Positions 1-8,910 of a stretch of DNA of 64,000 nt are shown here, piece by piece. Origin of the DNA: Caviibacter abscessus (GTDB lineage Bacteria; Fusobacteriota; Fusobacteriia; Fusobacteriales; Leptotrichiaceae). Below the pieces are notes generated by a model. It was not told the origin of the DNA and made no database searches. It saw only the letters and a list, made by a program, of their open reading frames with translations. Position numbers and translations under genes: made by a program. The stretch's first letter is position 1. Every line of letters begins with the position of its first letter. Location: NCBI RefSeq assembly GCF_001517835.1, contig NZ_LOQG01000003.1, forward strand, positions 23,288 through 87,287. The letters are read 5' to 3'.

Positions 1-334
1 TCCAAAAACAACTTTCATTATTTAAATTTTTTTCTCCCCAAATAGCGAAAGCATAAAAAATACTTTTTAATTCTTTTGTTTTTTCAGTAGGTAAATAATT
101 GTATCTAGGAGGGTTTGATTGGTACATTTCTAATGATAAAAATTCATCTGAAACTAATTCTTTTAACCTTCTAGCAAGTAAATTTGTAGGAATATTTGTA
201 AGTTTATCCTGCAATTCCTTATATGTCATTAATCCATGTAGAATATTAAATAAAATAAGCATGGTCCATTTATCACCGATTAGATTCAATGTCTGTGCTA
301 AATTACAAGGCATATCATATCTTATTTTTGTCAT
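1..334 (-). CDS. HxlR-family transcriptional regulator (partial, C-terminus cut by window edge)
   Basis: Reading the minus strand from an ATG at 334 gives 111 codons open to the left edge. The sequence runs MTKIRYDMPCNLAQTL, then IGDKWTMLILFNIL, TYKELQDKL, and TNLLARRLKELVSDEFL, which is the winged-helix HxlR pattern: an N-terminal cysteine (Cys10), the GDKW motif before the first helix, and a recognition helix with L-x-x-RL-KELV. Family members are small dimeric DNA-binding proteins, often redox or aldehyde sensors acting next to the gene they control; the partner gene is outside this window. A good ribosome site (AAGGAG) precedes the ATG. Only the last few residues should be missing. Family assignment is firm; the signal sensed is unknown. 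Confidence 0.85.
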   Translation of the reverse strand, partial: MTKIRYDMPCNLAQTLNLIGDKWTMLILFNILHGLMTYKELQDKLTNIPTNLLARRLKELVSDEFLSLEMYQSNPPRYNYLPTEKTKELKSIFYAFAIWGEKNLNNESCFW

Positions 335-372
335 ATTATTCTCCTTTTATTAATATTTTAGGTAATTAATAA

Positions 373-400
373 ATTATAGCACATTAATACTAATTTTCAA
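373..400 (-). promoter_or_regulatory. Sigma70-type promoter for the HxlR gene
   Basis: On the minus strand, -35 TTGAAA (395-400), a 16-base spacer and -10 TATAAT (373-378), the latter preceded by TGC (extended -10). It lies about 39 bases upstream of the HxlR ATG. Confidence 0.7.
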
Positions 401-433
401 AATAAATAAGCTGTGCAAAAAATGCAACAGCTT
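399..433 (-). terminator. Rho-independent terminator after the 2H phosphoesterase gene
   Basis: Minus-strand hairpin with stem AAGCTGT/ACAGCTT (408-414 with 427-433), an inner GCA/TGC extension, and a T-rich tail (399-407). It sits immediately downstream of the stop codon at 441. Confidence 0.65.
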
Positions 434-440
434 AAAACAT

Positions 441-1088
441 CTAAAATTTTATAAAATATATTTCATGTTTGGCTTGTCCTAGGTCATTAACCTGAGCAAT
501 ACCTATTCCAGTTATTTTAGCTTTAAACTTATTTAGCTTATAATTATCCAAAAATTTTTGTAATTTTTCAGGATCTTGTGGCGTTAAAAGTGTTATATGT
601 GGATCAAAATTTTCATATACATTAGGAGATCCAAATTTTTTAAATGCTTCAGACTTTTCAGGTATTGATACTGCCCAATTTGGAACTTTAGCATCTAATG
701 CTCTAAGTGGTATAAGTTTATTTGCAATTAAATTAGATAATGTTGAAAGTTTGTCTGATTTAATGGCATCAAGCATAAGCCAATTGCCTCCAGTTTTTCT
801 TATTTGATAAAAATCAATTTCAAATGGACTTGTTTCTTTAGCAATTAAATCTATTTCTTTTATTATATCATTTAAAGCTTCTTTTTTATATTCAGTAAGG
901 TAAAGCGTAAGATGAATCAAATATCCATCTGAATAAAGACTTTTAATTCCTACTTTTTCTAAATTTTTTGATATATCAGAAACAATATTTTCAGTATTTT
1001 TATCAAATTTAACATAAACATTGTAATTAGTATTTGAAAATAAATTAAATGTGAAAAAAATATATATAAATATTAATAATTCTTTCAT
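441..1088 (-). CDS. Exported 2H-superfamily phosphoesterase (2'-5' RNA ligase-like fold)
   Basis: A 215-residue protein with an N-terminal hydrophobic signal segment (residues 3-18), so probably periplasmic. Two H-x-T motifs, HLTLYL at His59/Thr61 and HITLLT at His164/Thr166, lie about 105 residues apart, the signature of the 2H phosphoesterase superfamily, whose members hydrolyse cyclic phosphodiesters such as 2',3'-cyclic nucleotides or RNA ends. Its ribosome site GAGGAGG lies only 15 bases after the stop of the class B acid phosphatase gene, so the two are co-transcribed. The pair could process periplasmic nucleotides: the 2H enzyme opening cyclic phosphates and the phosphatase releasing phosphate. 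That role is inferred; the fold is well supported. The exact substrate cannot be read from sequence. Confidence 0.75.
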   Translation of the reverse strand: MKELLIFIYIFFTFNLFSNTNYNVYVKFDKNTENIVSDISKNLEKVGIKSLYSDGYLIHLTLYLTEYKKEALNDIIKEIDLIAKETSPFEIDFYQIRKTGGNWLMLDAIKSDKLSTLSNLIANKLIPLRALDAKVPNWAVSIPEKSEAFKKFGSPNVYENFDPHITLLTPQDPEKLQKFLDNYKLNKFKAKITGIGIAQVNDLGQAKHEIYFIKF

Positions 1089-1103
1089 TGTACCTCCTCA
1101 TTA

Positions 1104-1835
1104 TTACCAAGCTGAATTAATTACAACTTCTTCTCCATATCCACCGTTCATTTTTTGTGGATTAGTTGAATTATAAGGTCTTTGTACACGTATGCCACGA
1201 ATGCCAACTTCTCTAGCAGCTAATATATCGTCATCAGAGTCTCCATAATGAATAGAAACATTATGTTTTTTTATATAATATGATTTATCATATTTAAATC
1301 CTGGCATAGGAGTGTCACCTGTATAATTAACGTAAACTTCATATGGGATATTGAAATATCTTTGTAATGTTTTTGATAATTTTGTAGAAGTATAATTCTT
1401 TTGTTTTGAATGTCCTGTTCTACCTGTAATGAAGAAAATTTTATCTCCTCTATCTAAATGCATTTTAATTATCTTCATAGTAGATTTTTTAGGTATTGAA
1501 TGTTCATCGCCTTGTTGAGCTACATAATCCCAATATTTTTGATTATATAAATAGCTTATTTGACCTTTAGGATGGTTAGGAATCTGATAATGTTGACTTC
1601 CATATTGGAAATATTGGCTAGAAAATAATAAAGTATCATCAATATCAAAACTAACATTTATAGGTTTGGTATCTTCAAGACTTTTCTTTATATCTTCAAC
1701 AGAAACAAAATGTACAGCTTTTTGTGTTTGTTCAGTAGAATAAAATCCTGTGTGAGTATATGGCACTTTTGGACCATATGAAAATGATAAACTAGCAATC
1801 GAGATTACTAATAAAAGTTTGATAAAATTCTTCAT
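1104..1835 (-). CDS. aphA: Class B acid phosphatase, AphA type (periplasmic HAD phosphatase)
   Basis: A 243-residue protein with a signal peptide (MKNFIKLLLVISIASLSFS). HAD-fold class B acid phosphatase motifs appear in order: SFDIDDTLLFSSQYF with nucleophile Asp64 and acid/base Asp66, FITGRTG at about residue 135, a lysine region near 181-190, and YGDSDDDILAAREVG with Asp199 and Asp201-203, then RGIRVQRPYNST. The family are Mg-dependent tetrameric periplasmic phosphatases removing phosphate from nucleoside monophosphates and other monoesters. It is the first gene of a two-gene unit with the 2H phosphoesterase. A strong AGGAGG ribosome site precedes ATG 1835. Identification is secure, including the characteristic full length. 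Confidence 0.92.
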   Translation of the reverse strand: MKNFIKLLLVISIASLSFSYGPKVPYTHTGFYSTEQTQKAVHFVSVEDIKKSLEDTKPINVSFDIDDTLLFSSQYFQYGSQHYQIPNHPKGQISYLYNQKYWDYVAQQGDEHSIPKKSTMKIIKMHLDRGDKIFFITGRTGHSKQKNYTSTKLSKTLQRYFNIPYEVYVNYTGDTPMPGFKYDKSYYIKKHNVSIHYGDSDDDILAAREVGIRGIRVQRPYNSTNPQKMNGGYGEEVVINSAW

Positions 1836-1867
1836 AATTTTTCCTCCTAAATATTTTTAAGCAACTA

Positions 1868-1895
1868 ATTATACTTTGAAATATAAAAAAAGCAA
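1868..1895 (-). promoter_or_regulatory. Promoter for aphA and the 2H gene
   Basis: Minus strand: -35 TTGCTT (1890-1895), 16-base spacer, -10 TATAAT (1868-1873), about 33 bases before the aphA ATG. The -35 box overlaps the U-tract of the tRNA-Gln terminator. Confidence 0.6.
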
Positions 1896-1915
1896 AAAAA
1901 AAGAAGCTACGCTTC
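1894..1915 (-). terminator. Terminator of the tRNA/ybaB transcript
   Basis: Minus-strand hairpin GAAGC-GTA-GCTTC (1903-1915) followed by nine T residues (1894-1902), just after tRNA-Gln. Confidence 0.75.
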
Positions 1916-1920
1916 AAATA

Positions 1921-1995
1921 TGGTTGGGCTGGCTGGATTCGAACCAACGCATGGTGGAGTCAAAGTCCACTGCCTTACCGCTTGGCTACAGCCCA
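1921..1995 (-). tRNA. tRNA-Gln (anticodon TTG)
   Basis: Minus strand cloverleaf: acceptor TGGGCTG pairing with CAGCCCA, anticodon loop CTTTGAC giving TTG, T-loop GGTTCGAATCC, discriminator A and an encoded CCA (1921-1923). It is separated from the other five tRNA genes by ybaB. Confidence 0.95.
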
Positions 1996-2046
1996 TCAAT
2001 GACAAAAAAGATTATAATGCAAATAAGCTAATTTGTCAATAGTTAT

Positions 2047-2400
2047 TTAAAATAAACCTGGAATTTTAACTCCACCTGTAACAGTTTCCATTTCTTTTTC
2101 TGCCATTTCTTCAGCTTTAGTTAAAGCCTCATTTACAGCAGAAAGAATTAAACTTGATAATTCAGTTGAATCTTTTTCTTCGCAAGCTTCGTTTATTATA
2201 TCCATTCCTATTTTAAGATCTACAATTTCCTTTTGACCATTAACTTTTATAGATATTTGCCCACCAGCAACAGAAGTTTCAACGAATTTATCTTTTAATC
2301 CTTCTTGAATTTCCAGCATTGCTTCTTGCATTTGTTTAGCTCTTTTAATAATATCAACTTGACTATTAGAAGAAGTTGAACTTTTTAATTTTCTAACCAT
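2047..2400 (-). CDS. ybaB: YbaB/EbfC-family nucleoid-associated protein
   Basis: The 117-residue product starts MVRKLKSSTSSNSQ and contains the family core: the helix AKQMQEAMLEIQEGLKDK, the strand pair VETSVAGGQISIKVNGQ, the VDLKIG segment, and the C-terminal TGGVKIPGLF. YbaB proteins are small dimers that bind DNA and are commonly encoded beside dnaX and recR; here the gene instead sits inside a tRNA cluster, and recR is 48 kb away. The start is set by AATCGGAGG seven bases before the ATG at 2400; longer reading frames upstream run through tRNA genes and are not coding. The gene probably shares the tRNA promoter, because no clear promoter lies in the short gap after tRNA-Tyr. Confidence 0.9.
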   Translation of the reverse strand: MVRKLKSSTSSNSQVDIIKRAKQMQEAMLEIQEGLKDKFVETSVAGGQISIKVNGQKEIVDLKIGMDIINEACEEKDSTELSSLILSAVNEALTKAEEMAEKEMETVTGGVKIPGLF

Positions 2401-2426
2401 TTTAAATCCTCCGATTAAAAAAAAAG

Positions 2427-2511
<85 letters not shown>

Positions 2512-2525
2512 AAAAAAATATAAAG

Positions 2526-2601
<76 letters not shown>

Positions 2602-2609
2602 AAATAAAA

Positions 2610-2686
2610 TGGCGGAAGTGACGAGACTCGAACTCGCGACATCTTGCGTGACAGGCAAGCACTCTAACCAACTGAGCTACACCTCC
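2610..2686 (-). tRNA. tRNA-Asp (anticodon GTC)
   Basis: Minus strand: acceptor GGAGGTG/CACTTCC with one G-U pair, anticodon stem CTTGC/GCAAG around loop CTGTCAC giving GTC, discriminator G as expected for Asp, encoded CCA at 2610-2612. Confidence 0.95.
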
Positions 2687-2691
2687 GCACA

Positions 2692-2767
2692 TGGTGGTCA
2701 CAACTGGGCTCGAACCAGTGACCCCCTGCTTGTAAGGCAGGTGCTCTCCCAACTGAGCTATGCGACC
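2692..2767 (-). tRNA. tRNA-Val (anticodon TAC)
   Basis: Minus strand: acceptor GGTCGCA/TGTGACC, anticodon loop CTTACAA giving TAC, T-arm GGTTCGAGCC, encoded CCA at 2692-2694. Confidence 0.95.
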
Positions 2768-2778
2768 ATGGGTAAGTA

Positions 2779-2853
2779 TGGTAGGCCCTAGGAGAATCGA
2801 ACTCCTGTTGCCGGGATGAAAACCCGATGTCCTGACCACTAGACGAAGGGCCC
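2779..2853 (-). tRNA. tRNA-Glu (anticodon TTC)
   Basis: Minus strand, first gene of the cluster: acceptor GGGCCCT/AGGGCCT with a terminal G-U pair, anticodon loop TTTTCAT giving TTC, T-arm AGTTCGATTCT, encoded CCA at 2779-2781. Confidence 0.95.
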
Positions 2854-2882
2854 ATACTTTGTGTCGTCTAACGACAAAACTA

Positions 2883-2911
2883 ATAATATCAAAAAATAAA
2901 TTATTTGTCAA
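2883..2911 (-). promoter_or_regulatory. Strong promoter of the tRNA cluster
   Basis: Minus strand: consensus -35 TTGACA (2906-2911), 17-base spacer, -10 TATTAT (2883-2888). The start site should fall near 2876, about 22 bases before tRNA-Glu. The leader holds a short hairpin GTCGT-TAG-ACGAC (2863-2875). Confidence 0.85.
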
Positions 2912-2943
2912 CAAAAATTTTTAATATTTAATTTAAAATTTGA

Positions 2944-2968
2944 AAAACCTAGATAAATACTAGGTTTT
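2944..2968. terminator. Hairpin terminator after the nitroreductase gene
   Basis: Inverted repeat AAAACCTAG / CTAGGTTTT around a 7-base loop (2953-2959). The A and T runs at either side make it usable in both directions; it lies 75 bases past the nitroreductase stop. Confidence 0.6.
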
Positions 2969-3041
2969 ATAGTTTAAAAAAGAAAAATATATCAAATAAA
3001 AGATAATGATTTGATAATATATTTTCAGATTTTATTATTCT

Positions 3042-3539
3042 TTATTTAATCCATTCAACCATTTCTTCCTTGTATGAAATATGAGGTCTTAGGCTGATTG
3101 CTTTATGACCAAAAGCCATAATAGAAATAGGAATTAAGTTTTCTGGTAAATTTATTATTTCTCTTGTTATACTTTCAGCATTTTCATTATCAAGAATACC
3201 CATCCATACAGAACCTAAATCATAATGTGTTGCCATAAGTGCCATGTTTTGTAATGAAGCACTGCAATCTTGGATTAAAAATGTTAAGTTTGTGTCTTTT
3301 TGTTTGTCTCCACAGACAAGTATAGCTAATGTTGCTGTTTCAAGTGCTCTTGCATAGGGATGTTTTTGGAAAAATTGTGATAATATTTCTTTGTTTTCAA
3401 TAACATAAAATTTACGTGGTTCTTTTTTATGGGCTGATGGGGCTGCAATTCCTGCACGTAATATTTCCTTTATAATATTTTCATCAATTTTTTCATTTGT
3501 AAATTCTCTTATACTTCTTCTATTAAAAATTTCTTTCAT
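3042..3539 (-). CDS. Nitroreductase-family flavoprotein
   Basis: A 165-residue protein with the nitroreductase N-terminal pattern NRRSIREFTNEKID (FMN phosphate-binding RRS-R) followed by RAGIAAPSAHKKEPRKFYVI and, later, LIQDCSASLQNMALMATHYDLGSVWMG. These enzymes are FMN-dependent homodimers reducing nitro compounds, quinones or flavins with NAD(P)H. The length fits the short single-domain group. Two ATGs are adjacent (3542 and 3539); I chose the second because GGGGG lies five bases before it and only two before the first. The gene is divergent from gyrB. Physiological substrate unknown. Confidence 0.85.
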   Translation of the reverse strand: MKEIFNRRSIREFTNEKIDENIIKEILRAGIAAPSAHKKEPRKFYVIENKEILSQFFQKHPYARALETATLAILVCGDKQKDTNLTFLIQDCSASLQNMALMATHYDLGSVWMGILDNENAESITREIINLPENLIPISIMAFGHKAISLRPHISYKEEMVEWIK

Positions 3540-3560
3540 CATAACCCCCTTTTTAAGCTG

Positions 3561-3569
3561 ATTATATCA
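3561..3569 (-). promoter_or_regulatory. Extended -10 promoter for the nitroreductase gene
   Basis: Minus strand TGATATAAT (-10 TATAAT at 3561-3566 with upstream TGA). No good -35 box at the proper distance, so it is likely an extended -10 type. Confidence 0.45.
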
Positions 3570-3578
3570 TAAAAAGAC

Positions 3579-3607
3579 TGGAAAAAAAAGCCTGAAAATG
3601 CTATAAT
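3579..3607 (+). promoter_or_regulatory. Promoter of the gyrB operon
   Basis: -10 TATAAT (3602-3607) preceded by TGC, with a weak -35 TGGAAA (3579-3584) 17 bases upstream. It is 29 bases before the gyrB ATG. Confidence 0.6.
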
Positions 3608-3636
3608 AACTTATAAAAATGATTAGGAGAAGATAA

Positions 3637-5601
3637 ATGTCAGAAAAAAAATATGGATCAGATGACATAACGGTTTTAGAAGGATTAGAGGCTGTTAGAA
3701 AAAGACCTGGAATGTATATAGGAACAACATCATCTAGAGGTTTACATCATTTAATATGGGAAATTGTAGACAATAGTATTGATGAAGCATTAGCAGGATA
3801 CTGTAATACTATAAAAATAAGAATGTTACCCGACAATTATATTGAAGTTATAGATAATGGACGTGGAATACCAATAGATATGCACAAAACAGGTAAATCA
3901 ACAATTGAAGTAGTTTTAACAATACTACATGCGGGAGGTAAGTTTAGTGATAAAAACTATACTTATTCAGGAGGACTTCATGGTGTAGGTATATCTGTTG
4001 TTAATGCGTTATCAACAGATTTAATTGTTACTGTTACAAGAGATGGTAAAGTTGTAAGACAAAACTTTTCAAAAGGTAAGGCTATAAGTGAATGTGAACA
4101 AATAGGAGTTGCAAATGAAAATGAACATGGAACGACTATAAAATTTAGACCAGATGAAGATATATTTGAAAGTATATTATTTGAATATAGTATTTTAGAG
4201 TCAAGATTAAGAGAGCTTGCTTATTTAAATACAGGTCTTAAAATTATTTTAACAGATGAAAGAGATGACGAAAGTGTAAAAAAAGAAGAATATTACTATG
4301 ATGGTGGTATAAAAGACTTTGTTAATGAATTAGTCGAAGATGAGAAAGCGGTTTCACCAGTAATTTATATGAATGATAGAGTAATGATATCAGATAAGAC
4401 AATTGATGAAAATGGAAATGAAATAAACGCTAAATTTGTTGAAGTTGAAATTGCAATGACTTATAAAAATTCACAAGCAACAGTTGAATATTCATTTGTA
4501 AACAATATAAATACATATGATGGTGGAACTCATGTTCAAGGGTTTAGAACATCGCTTACAAGAACTATGAATGATATTGCTAAACAATTAAATTTAGTAA
4601 AAGATAAAAAAGATGAAAATTTACAAGGTTCAGATGTTAGAGAAGGACTTGTTTCAATTATAAATATAAAATTCCCTGAACCACAATTTGAAAGTCAAAC
4701 AAAATCAAAACTTGGAAGTAGTGAAGCTACATCTGCTGTATCAAGCGTAGTTTCAAGTAAGCTTAAAATGTATCTTGAAGATCATCCAAAAGAAGCACAA
4801 CTTATGATTGAAAAAATGCTTCTTAGTAAAAAAGCAAGAGAGGCTGCAAAACAAGCAAGATCTATGATACTTAAAAAAAATGGATTGGAAATAAGCCCAT
4901 TACCTGGAAAACTTGCAGATTGTTCATCAAAAATACCTGATGAATGTGAAATTTATATAGTTGAGGGAGATTCTGCGGGAGGTTCTGCAAAACAAGGAAG
5001 AGACAGAAAGTTTCAAGCAATATTACCGCTTAGAGGTAAAATACTTAATGTTGAAAAAGCAGGAATGCATAAAATATTAGAAAATGCAGAAATAAAATCA
5101 ATGATAACAGCTTTTGGTACAAACATTGGAGATAAATTTGATATTGAAAAATTAAACTATGGAAAAATAATAATAATGACAGATGCCGACGTAGACGGGG
5201 CTCATATTAGAACATTAATGCTTACTTTTTTCTTTAGATATTTAAGAGAATTAATAAATGATGGACACGTGTATATAGCTCAACCACCTTTATATAAAAT
5301 ACAAGTAGGAAAGAGTATAAAATATGCATATTCAGATGATGAATTAAGAAATGTAACACAAGTTTTAGAAAAAGAAAATAGAAGATATGCAATACAAAGA
5401 TATAAAGGACTTGGAGAGATGAATCCTGAACAATTGTGGGAAACAACTATGGATCCTGCAACAAGAACATTACTTAAAGTTACTTTAGAAGATGCGAGTT
5501 ATGCAGATAAAATGTTTAATGTGCTTATGGGAGATAAGGTTGAACCTAGAAGACAATTTATTGAAGAACACGCGAATTATGTAAGAAACTTGGATATTTA
5601 A
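3637..5601 (+). CDS. gyrB: DNA gyrase subunit B
   Basis: A 654-residue type IIA topoisomerase ATPase subunit. The GHKL ATPase site is visible: EIVDNSIDEALAG with catalytic Glu42 and Asn46, DNGRGIP, and GGLHGVGISVVNALS. The transducer domain follows, then the TOPRIM domain with EGDSAGGSAKQGRDRK and DADVDGAHIRTL, and the C-terminal RYKGLGEMNPEQLWETTMDP. The length matches the short GyrB form without the enterobacterial insertion. With GyrA it introduces negative supercoils using ATP. It starts a collinear run of at least nine genes; the ribosome site GGAGAAGATAA before its ATG is repeated exactly before gyrA, which begins 11 bases after the gyrB stop. Confidence 0.98.
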   Translation: MSEKKYGSDDITVLEGLEAVRKRPGMYIGTTSSRGLHHLIWEIVDNSIDEALAGYCNTIKIRMLPDNYIEVIDNGRGIPIDMHKTGKSTIEVVLTILHAGGKFSDKNYTYSGGLHGVGISVVNALSTDLIVTVTRDGKVVRQNFSKGKAISECEQIGVANENEHGTTIKFRPDEDIFESILFEYSILESRLRELAYLNTGLKIILTDERDDESVKKEEYYYDGGIKDFVNELVEDEKAVSPVIYMNDRVMISDKTIDENGNEINAKFVEVEIAMTYKNSQATVEYSFVNNINTYDGGTHVQGFRTSLTRTMNDIAKQLNLVKDKKDENLQGSDVREGLVSIINIKFPEPQFESQTKSKLGSSEATSAVSSVVSSKLKMYLEDHPKEAQLMIEKMLLSKKAREAAKQARSMILKKNGLEISPLPGKLADCSSKIPDECEIYIVEGDSAGGSAKQGRDRKFQAILPLRGKILNVEKAGMHKILENAEIKSMITAFGTNIGDKFDIEKLNYGKIIIMTDADVDGAHIRTLMLTFFFRYLRELINDGHVYIAQPPLYKIQVGKSIKYAYSDDELRNVTQVLEKENRRYAIQRYKGLGEMNPEQLWETTMDPATRTLLKVTLEDASYADKMFNVLMGDKVEPRRQFIEEHANYVRNLDI

Positions 5602-5612
5602 GGAGAAGATAA

Positions 5613-8141
5613 ATGTCAGATAAAATTATTGATAATAATGAAAATATAGAAGACAGTGAATTAATAAAAGAGATAATGAGCACCAAGAATAATGAAAAAG
5701 AAATCCCGGTATATATTGAAGATGAAATAAAAGCTTCATATCTTGATTATTCAATGAGTGTAATTGTAAGTCGTGCATTACCAGATGTTAGAGATGGTTT
5801 AAAACCTGTGCATAGAAGAATTTTATTTGCTATGAATGAATTAGGAATGACAAGTGATAAACCATTTAAAAAATCAGCAAGAATCGTTGGAGAAGTTTTA
5901 GGTAAGTATCACCCTCACGGAGATACAGCAGTATACAACTCAATGGTAAGAATGGCACAAGAATTTAATACAAGATATATGTTAATTGATGGGCATGGAA
6001 ATTTTGGGTCGATTGACGGAGATTCAGCTGCGGCAATGAGATATACAGAAGCAAGAATGTCAAAAGTTACAAATGAATTGTTGGAAGATATAAATAAAGA
6101 CACAATTAATTTTAGAAAAAACTTTGATGAAAGTTTAGATGAACCTGAAGTATTACCTGCAAAATTACCTAACTTATTATTAAACGGAACAACAGGAATA
6201 GCAGTAGGAATGGCAACTAATATACCACCTCATAATCTTGCGGAATTATGTGATGGTATAATTGCATTAATTGATAATCCTGATACAAGTATAGAAGAAC
6301 TTATGACACATATAAAAGGACCTGATTTTCCAACAGGAGCAATAATAAATGGTAAACAGGGAATTTATGACGCCTATAAAACAGGTCGTGGTAAAATAAA
6401 AGTTATGGGTAAAGCTGATATAGTAACAAGTAAATCTGGAAAACAAAGTATAATTGTCAGTGAGATACCATATCAAGTGAATAAAGCAAAACTTATTGAG
6501 AAAATTGCTGAACTTGCAAGAGAAAAGAAAATAGTAGGTATAACAGATTTAAGAGATGAATCTGATAGAGAAGGTATAAGAATAGTAATAGAAATTAAAA
6601 AGGGAGAAGAACCTGAACTAATTTTAAATAGATTATATAAATATACAGATTTAGAAACAACTTTTGGAGTAATAATGCTTGCTCTTGTAAAAAATATACC
6701 AAGAGTTTTAAATTTAAAACAAATTTTATCAAAATACTTAGAACATAGATTAGAAGTTATTACAAGAAGAACTCAATATGATCTTGATAAAGCAAAAAGA
6801 AGAGCACATATATTAGAAGGATTTAGAATAGCTCTTGATAATATTGATGAAATAATAAACTTAATAAAAGCTTCGAAAGATGCAAATGAGGCACGTGAAA
6901 AACTTATAGAACTTTATGGATTTACTGAAATACAAGCAAGAGCAATACTTGATATGCGTTTACAAAGACTTACAGGTCTTGAAAGAGATAAAATAGAACA
7001 AGAATATAACGAAATAATTGCATTAATTGAAAATCTTCAAGCGATTTTAGAAAGTGAAGAAAAGAAATACTCAATAATAAAAACAGAAGTAATTGAACTT
7101 AAAACGAATTATTCAGATAAGAGAAGAACTCAAATTCAAAATATAAGAACAGAAATAGACATAGAAGATTTAATTAAAGAAGAAGATGTTGTTGTAACAA
7201 TAACAAATAAAGGTTATGTAAAAAGAACACAAGTAGCAACATATAAACTTCAAAAAAGAGGTGGAGTAGGAGTAAATTCTACAAACACAGTTGAAAATGA
7301 TGAAGTTCAAAATATATACACTGTTAAAACTTTAGATAAACTCCTTATTTTCACAGATAAAGGTAAGGCATATAGTCTTAAAGTTTATGAAATTCCTGAA
7401 GCAAGTAAAACTGCTAGAGGAAAATTAATGAGTAATATAATAAACCTTGTAGAAGGTGAAAGTGTAAGTGCAATATTAAATATTGCAGGAGCTTCAAAAG
7501 ATGCAGAATTATTCTTCTTAACAAAAAATGGAATTGCTAAAAAATGTAAACTTGAATATTTCCTAAACATTAATAAATCAGGACTTATCGCAACTAAATT
7601 AGATGATGACGATGAGCTAGTTTTTGTAAATCTAAGTGAAGGAAATAAAGATGAAATATTTATTGCTACAAAAAAAGGAAATTCAGTTAGAATAAGTGAA
7701 GCAGATGTAAGAAGTATGGGAAGAAATACAAGAGGAGTAAAAGCTATAAAACTTCATAAAAATGATAGCGTTGCTTCAGCTTGCATAATAGATTCTGTAA
7801 AAGATAAAGAAAAATTAGAAGTATTAACTATTTCTCAAGAAGGATATGGAAAAACTACAGCACTAAGTGAATATAAATTGCAAAAAAGAGGCGGTTCAGG
7901 AATAAAGAATTTCAAAATTGCAAGTAAAACAGGAGATGTTGTAGCTTCTTTAATAATAAATAGAGAAGAAGATAAAGAAATTATGGTTATAACTAAAGAT
8001 GGAACATTAATAAGAACTTCTATATCTTCAATATCAAATTATAGTAGAGCAACATCAGGTGTTAGAGTTATGAATGTCAGAAACGAGGATCTTGTAACTT
8101 CTGTTGCATTATCAACTGAAGGAGATGAAAATAATGACTAA
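5613..8141 (+). CDS. gyrA: DNA gyrase subunit A
   Basis: An 842-residue subunit that cuts and rejoins DNA. The N-terminal domain shows [19 protein letters not shown], the quinolone region [17 protein letters not shown], and the catalytic tyrosine Tyr144 in [13 protein letters not shown] coiled coil follows, then the C-terminal beta-pinwheel with two GyrA-box-like motifs, QKRGGVGV and QKRGGSG; the first is the position that distinguishes gyrase from topoisomerase IV. An acidic N-terminal extension of about 30 residues precedes the usual start. The residues equivalent to E. coli Ser83 and Asp87 are Thr105 and Asn109. Its last eight bases overlap the next gene. Confidence 0.98.
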   Translation: MSDKIIDNNENIEDSELIKEIMSTKNNEKEIPVYIEDEIKASYLDYSMSVIVSRALPDVRDGLKPVHRRILFAMNELGMTSDKPFKKSARIVGEVLGKYHPHGDTAVYNSMVRMAQEFNTRYMLIDGHGNFGSIDGDSAAAMRYTEARMSKVTNELLEDINKDTINFRKNFDESLDEPEVLPAKLPNLLLNGTTGIAVGMATNIPPHNLAELCDGIIALIDNPDTSIEELMTHIKGPDFPTGAIINGKQGIYDAYKTGRGKIKVMGKADIVTSKSGKQSIIVSEIPYQVNKAKLIEKIAELAREKKIVGITDLRDESDREGIRIVIEIKKGEEPELILNRLYKYTDLETTFGVIMLALVKNIPRVLNLKQILSKYLEHRLEVITRRTQYDLDKAKRRAHILEGFRIALDNIDEIINLIKASKDANEAREKLIELYGFTEIQARAILDMRLQRLTGLERDKIEQEYNEIIALIENLQAILESEEKKYSIIKTEVIELKTNYSDKRRTQIQNIRTEIDIEDLIKEEDVVVTITNKGYVKRTQVATYKLQKRGGVGVNSTNTVENDEVQNIYTVKTLDKLLIFTDKGKAYSLKVYEIPEASKTARGKLMSNIINLVEGESVSAILNIAGASKDAELFFLTKNGIAKKCKLEYFLNINKSGLIATKLDDDDELVFVNLSEGNKDEIFIATKKGNSVRISEADVRSMGRNTRGVKAIKLHKNDSVASACIIDSVKDKEKLEVLTISQEGYGKTTALSEYKLQKRGGSGIKNFKIASKTGDVVASLIINREEDKEIMVITKDGTLIRTSISSISNYSRATSGVRVMNVRNEDLVTSVALSTEGDENND

Positions 8142-8898
8142 TAAAAAATTTCTATTTTTATTAACAGATGAACATGAAGTAAATTATGCTATAAAGTTTT
8201 CTAAATCAATGAAAGAAAAATTTGAATCTGCATTAACTTATGCTGTATATGTAAAAGATATTATGAAATATGAAATTTTTCCAACAAGTATAGACGGAAT
8301 ATCTATACATGGTTCAACATCTATGTTAGTTAATGAATACAAAAATTTGGAAGCAAAAATATATGAAGGTATAAAAGAAAAAGCTTTTGGTAATTTTGAT
8401 AAAGTATATAGTGTTGAAGGTGAAACTTGCGAAGTTATATTAGAAGAATTAAAAGCATATGATGCCTTGATAGTAGTTAAAAATGAAAAACTTAGTTATG
8501 GAATGCAAGAATTATTAAAAACAGCATATAAACCGTTAATAATAATAAGTAAAGAAGATAGAGAATACAAATTCGATAAAATATTAATGTTAAATGATGG
8601 TGGTTTCAAAGTAAATAGAAGTATTTTTGCATATTTTCATTTATTTGGAGAAAGCAATATAGATGTATTAAGAGTAAATGTTGAAGATAAAAACAGACTT
8701 ACTGAAAGATTTGGAAATATATGTAATATAATAGATAAAACTGGAGATAATGAAGCACAAATAATAAAGGATTTTGCTAAACCTTATGATATGATAGTTA
8801 TGGGAGGTCTTAGTTATTCTTACTTATTAGAAAGATTAACGGGTCAAACAGGACTAAAAGTTATTGAAGATTCTACAAATCCAATATTCATAGGATAA
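8134..8898 (+). CDS. Tandem universal stress protein (UspA-like)
   Basis: A 254-residue cytoplasmic protein with two Usp-like halves. Each starts with a beta strand (KFLFLLTDE and KILMLNDGG) and the second ends with [18 protein letters not shown] and then NPIFIG, resembling the Usp nucleotide-binding G-x2-G-x9-G pattern. The ATG at 8134 overlaps the gyrA stop codon by eight bases and has GGAG ten bases upstream, so translation is probably coupled; a longer frame from 8104 lies inside gyrA and has no ribosome site. Usp proteins bind ATP or other nucleotides and modulate stress survival, but the role here is not defined. Placement directly after gyrA is notable. Confidence 0.65.
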   Translation: MTNKKFLFLLTDEHEVNYAIKFSKSMKEKFESALTYAVYVKDIMKYEIFPTSIDGISIHGSTSMLVNEYKNLEAKIYEGIKEKAFGNFDKVYSVEGETCEVILEELKAYDALIVVKNEKLSYGMQELLKTAYKPLIIISKEDREYKFDKILMLNDGGFKVNRSIFAYFHLFGESNIDVLRVNVEDKNRLTERFGNICNIIDKTGDNEAQIIKDFAKPYDMIVMGGLSYSYLLERLTGQTGLKVIEDSTNPIFIG

Positions 8899-8910
8899 AG
8901 GGGAACTAAA

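Noticed and set aside
99..353. A plus-strand 84-codon frame at the left end
   Set aside because: It is antisense to the HxlR regulator, whose family motifs and ribosome site are clear.
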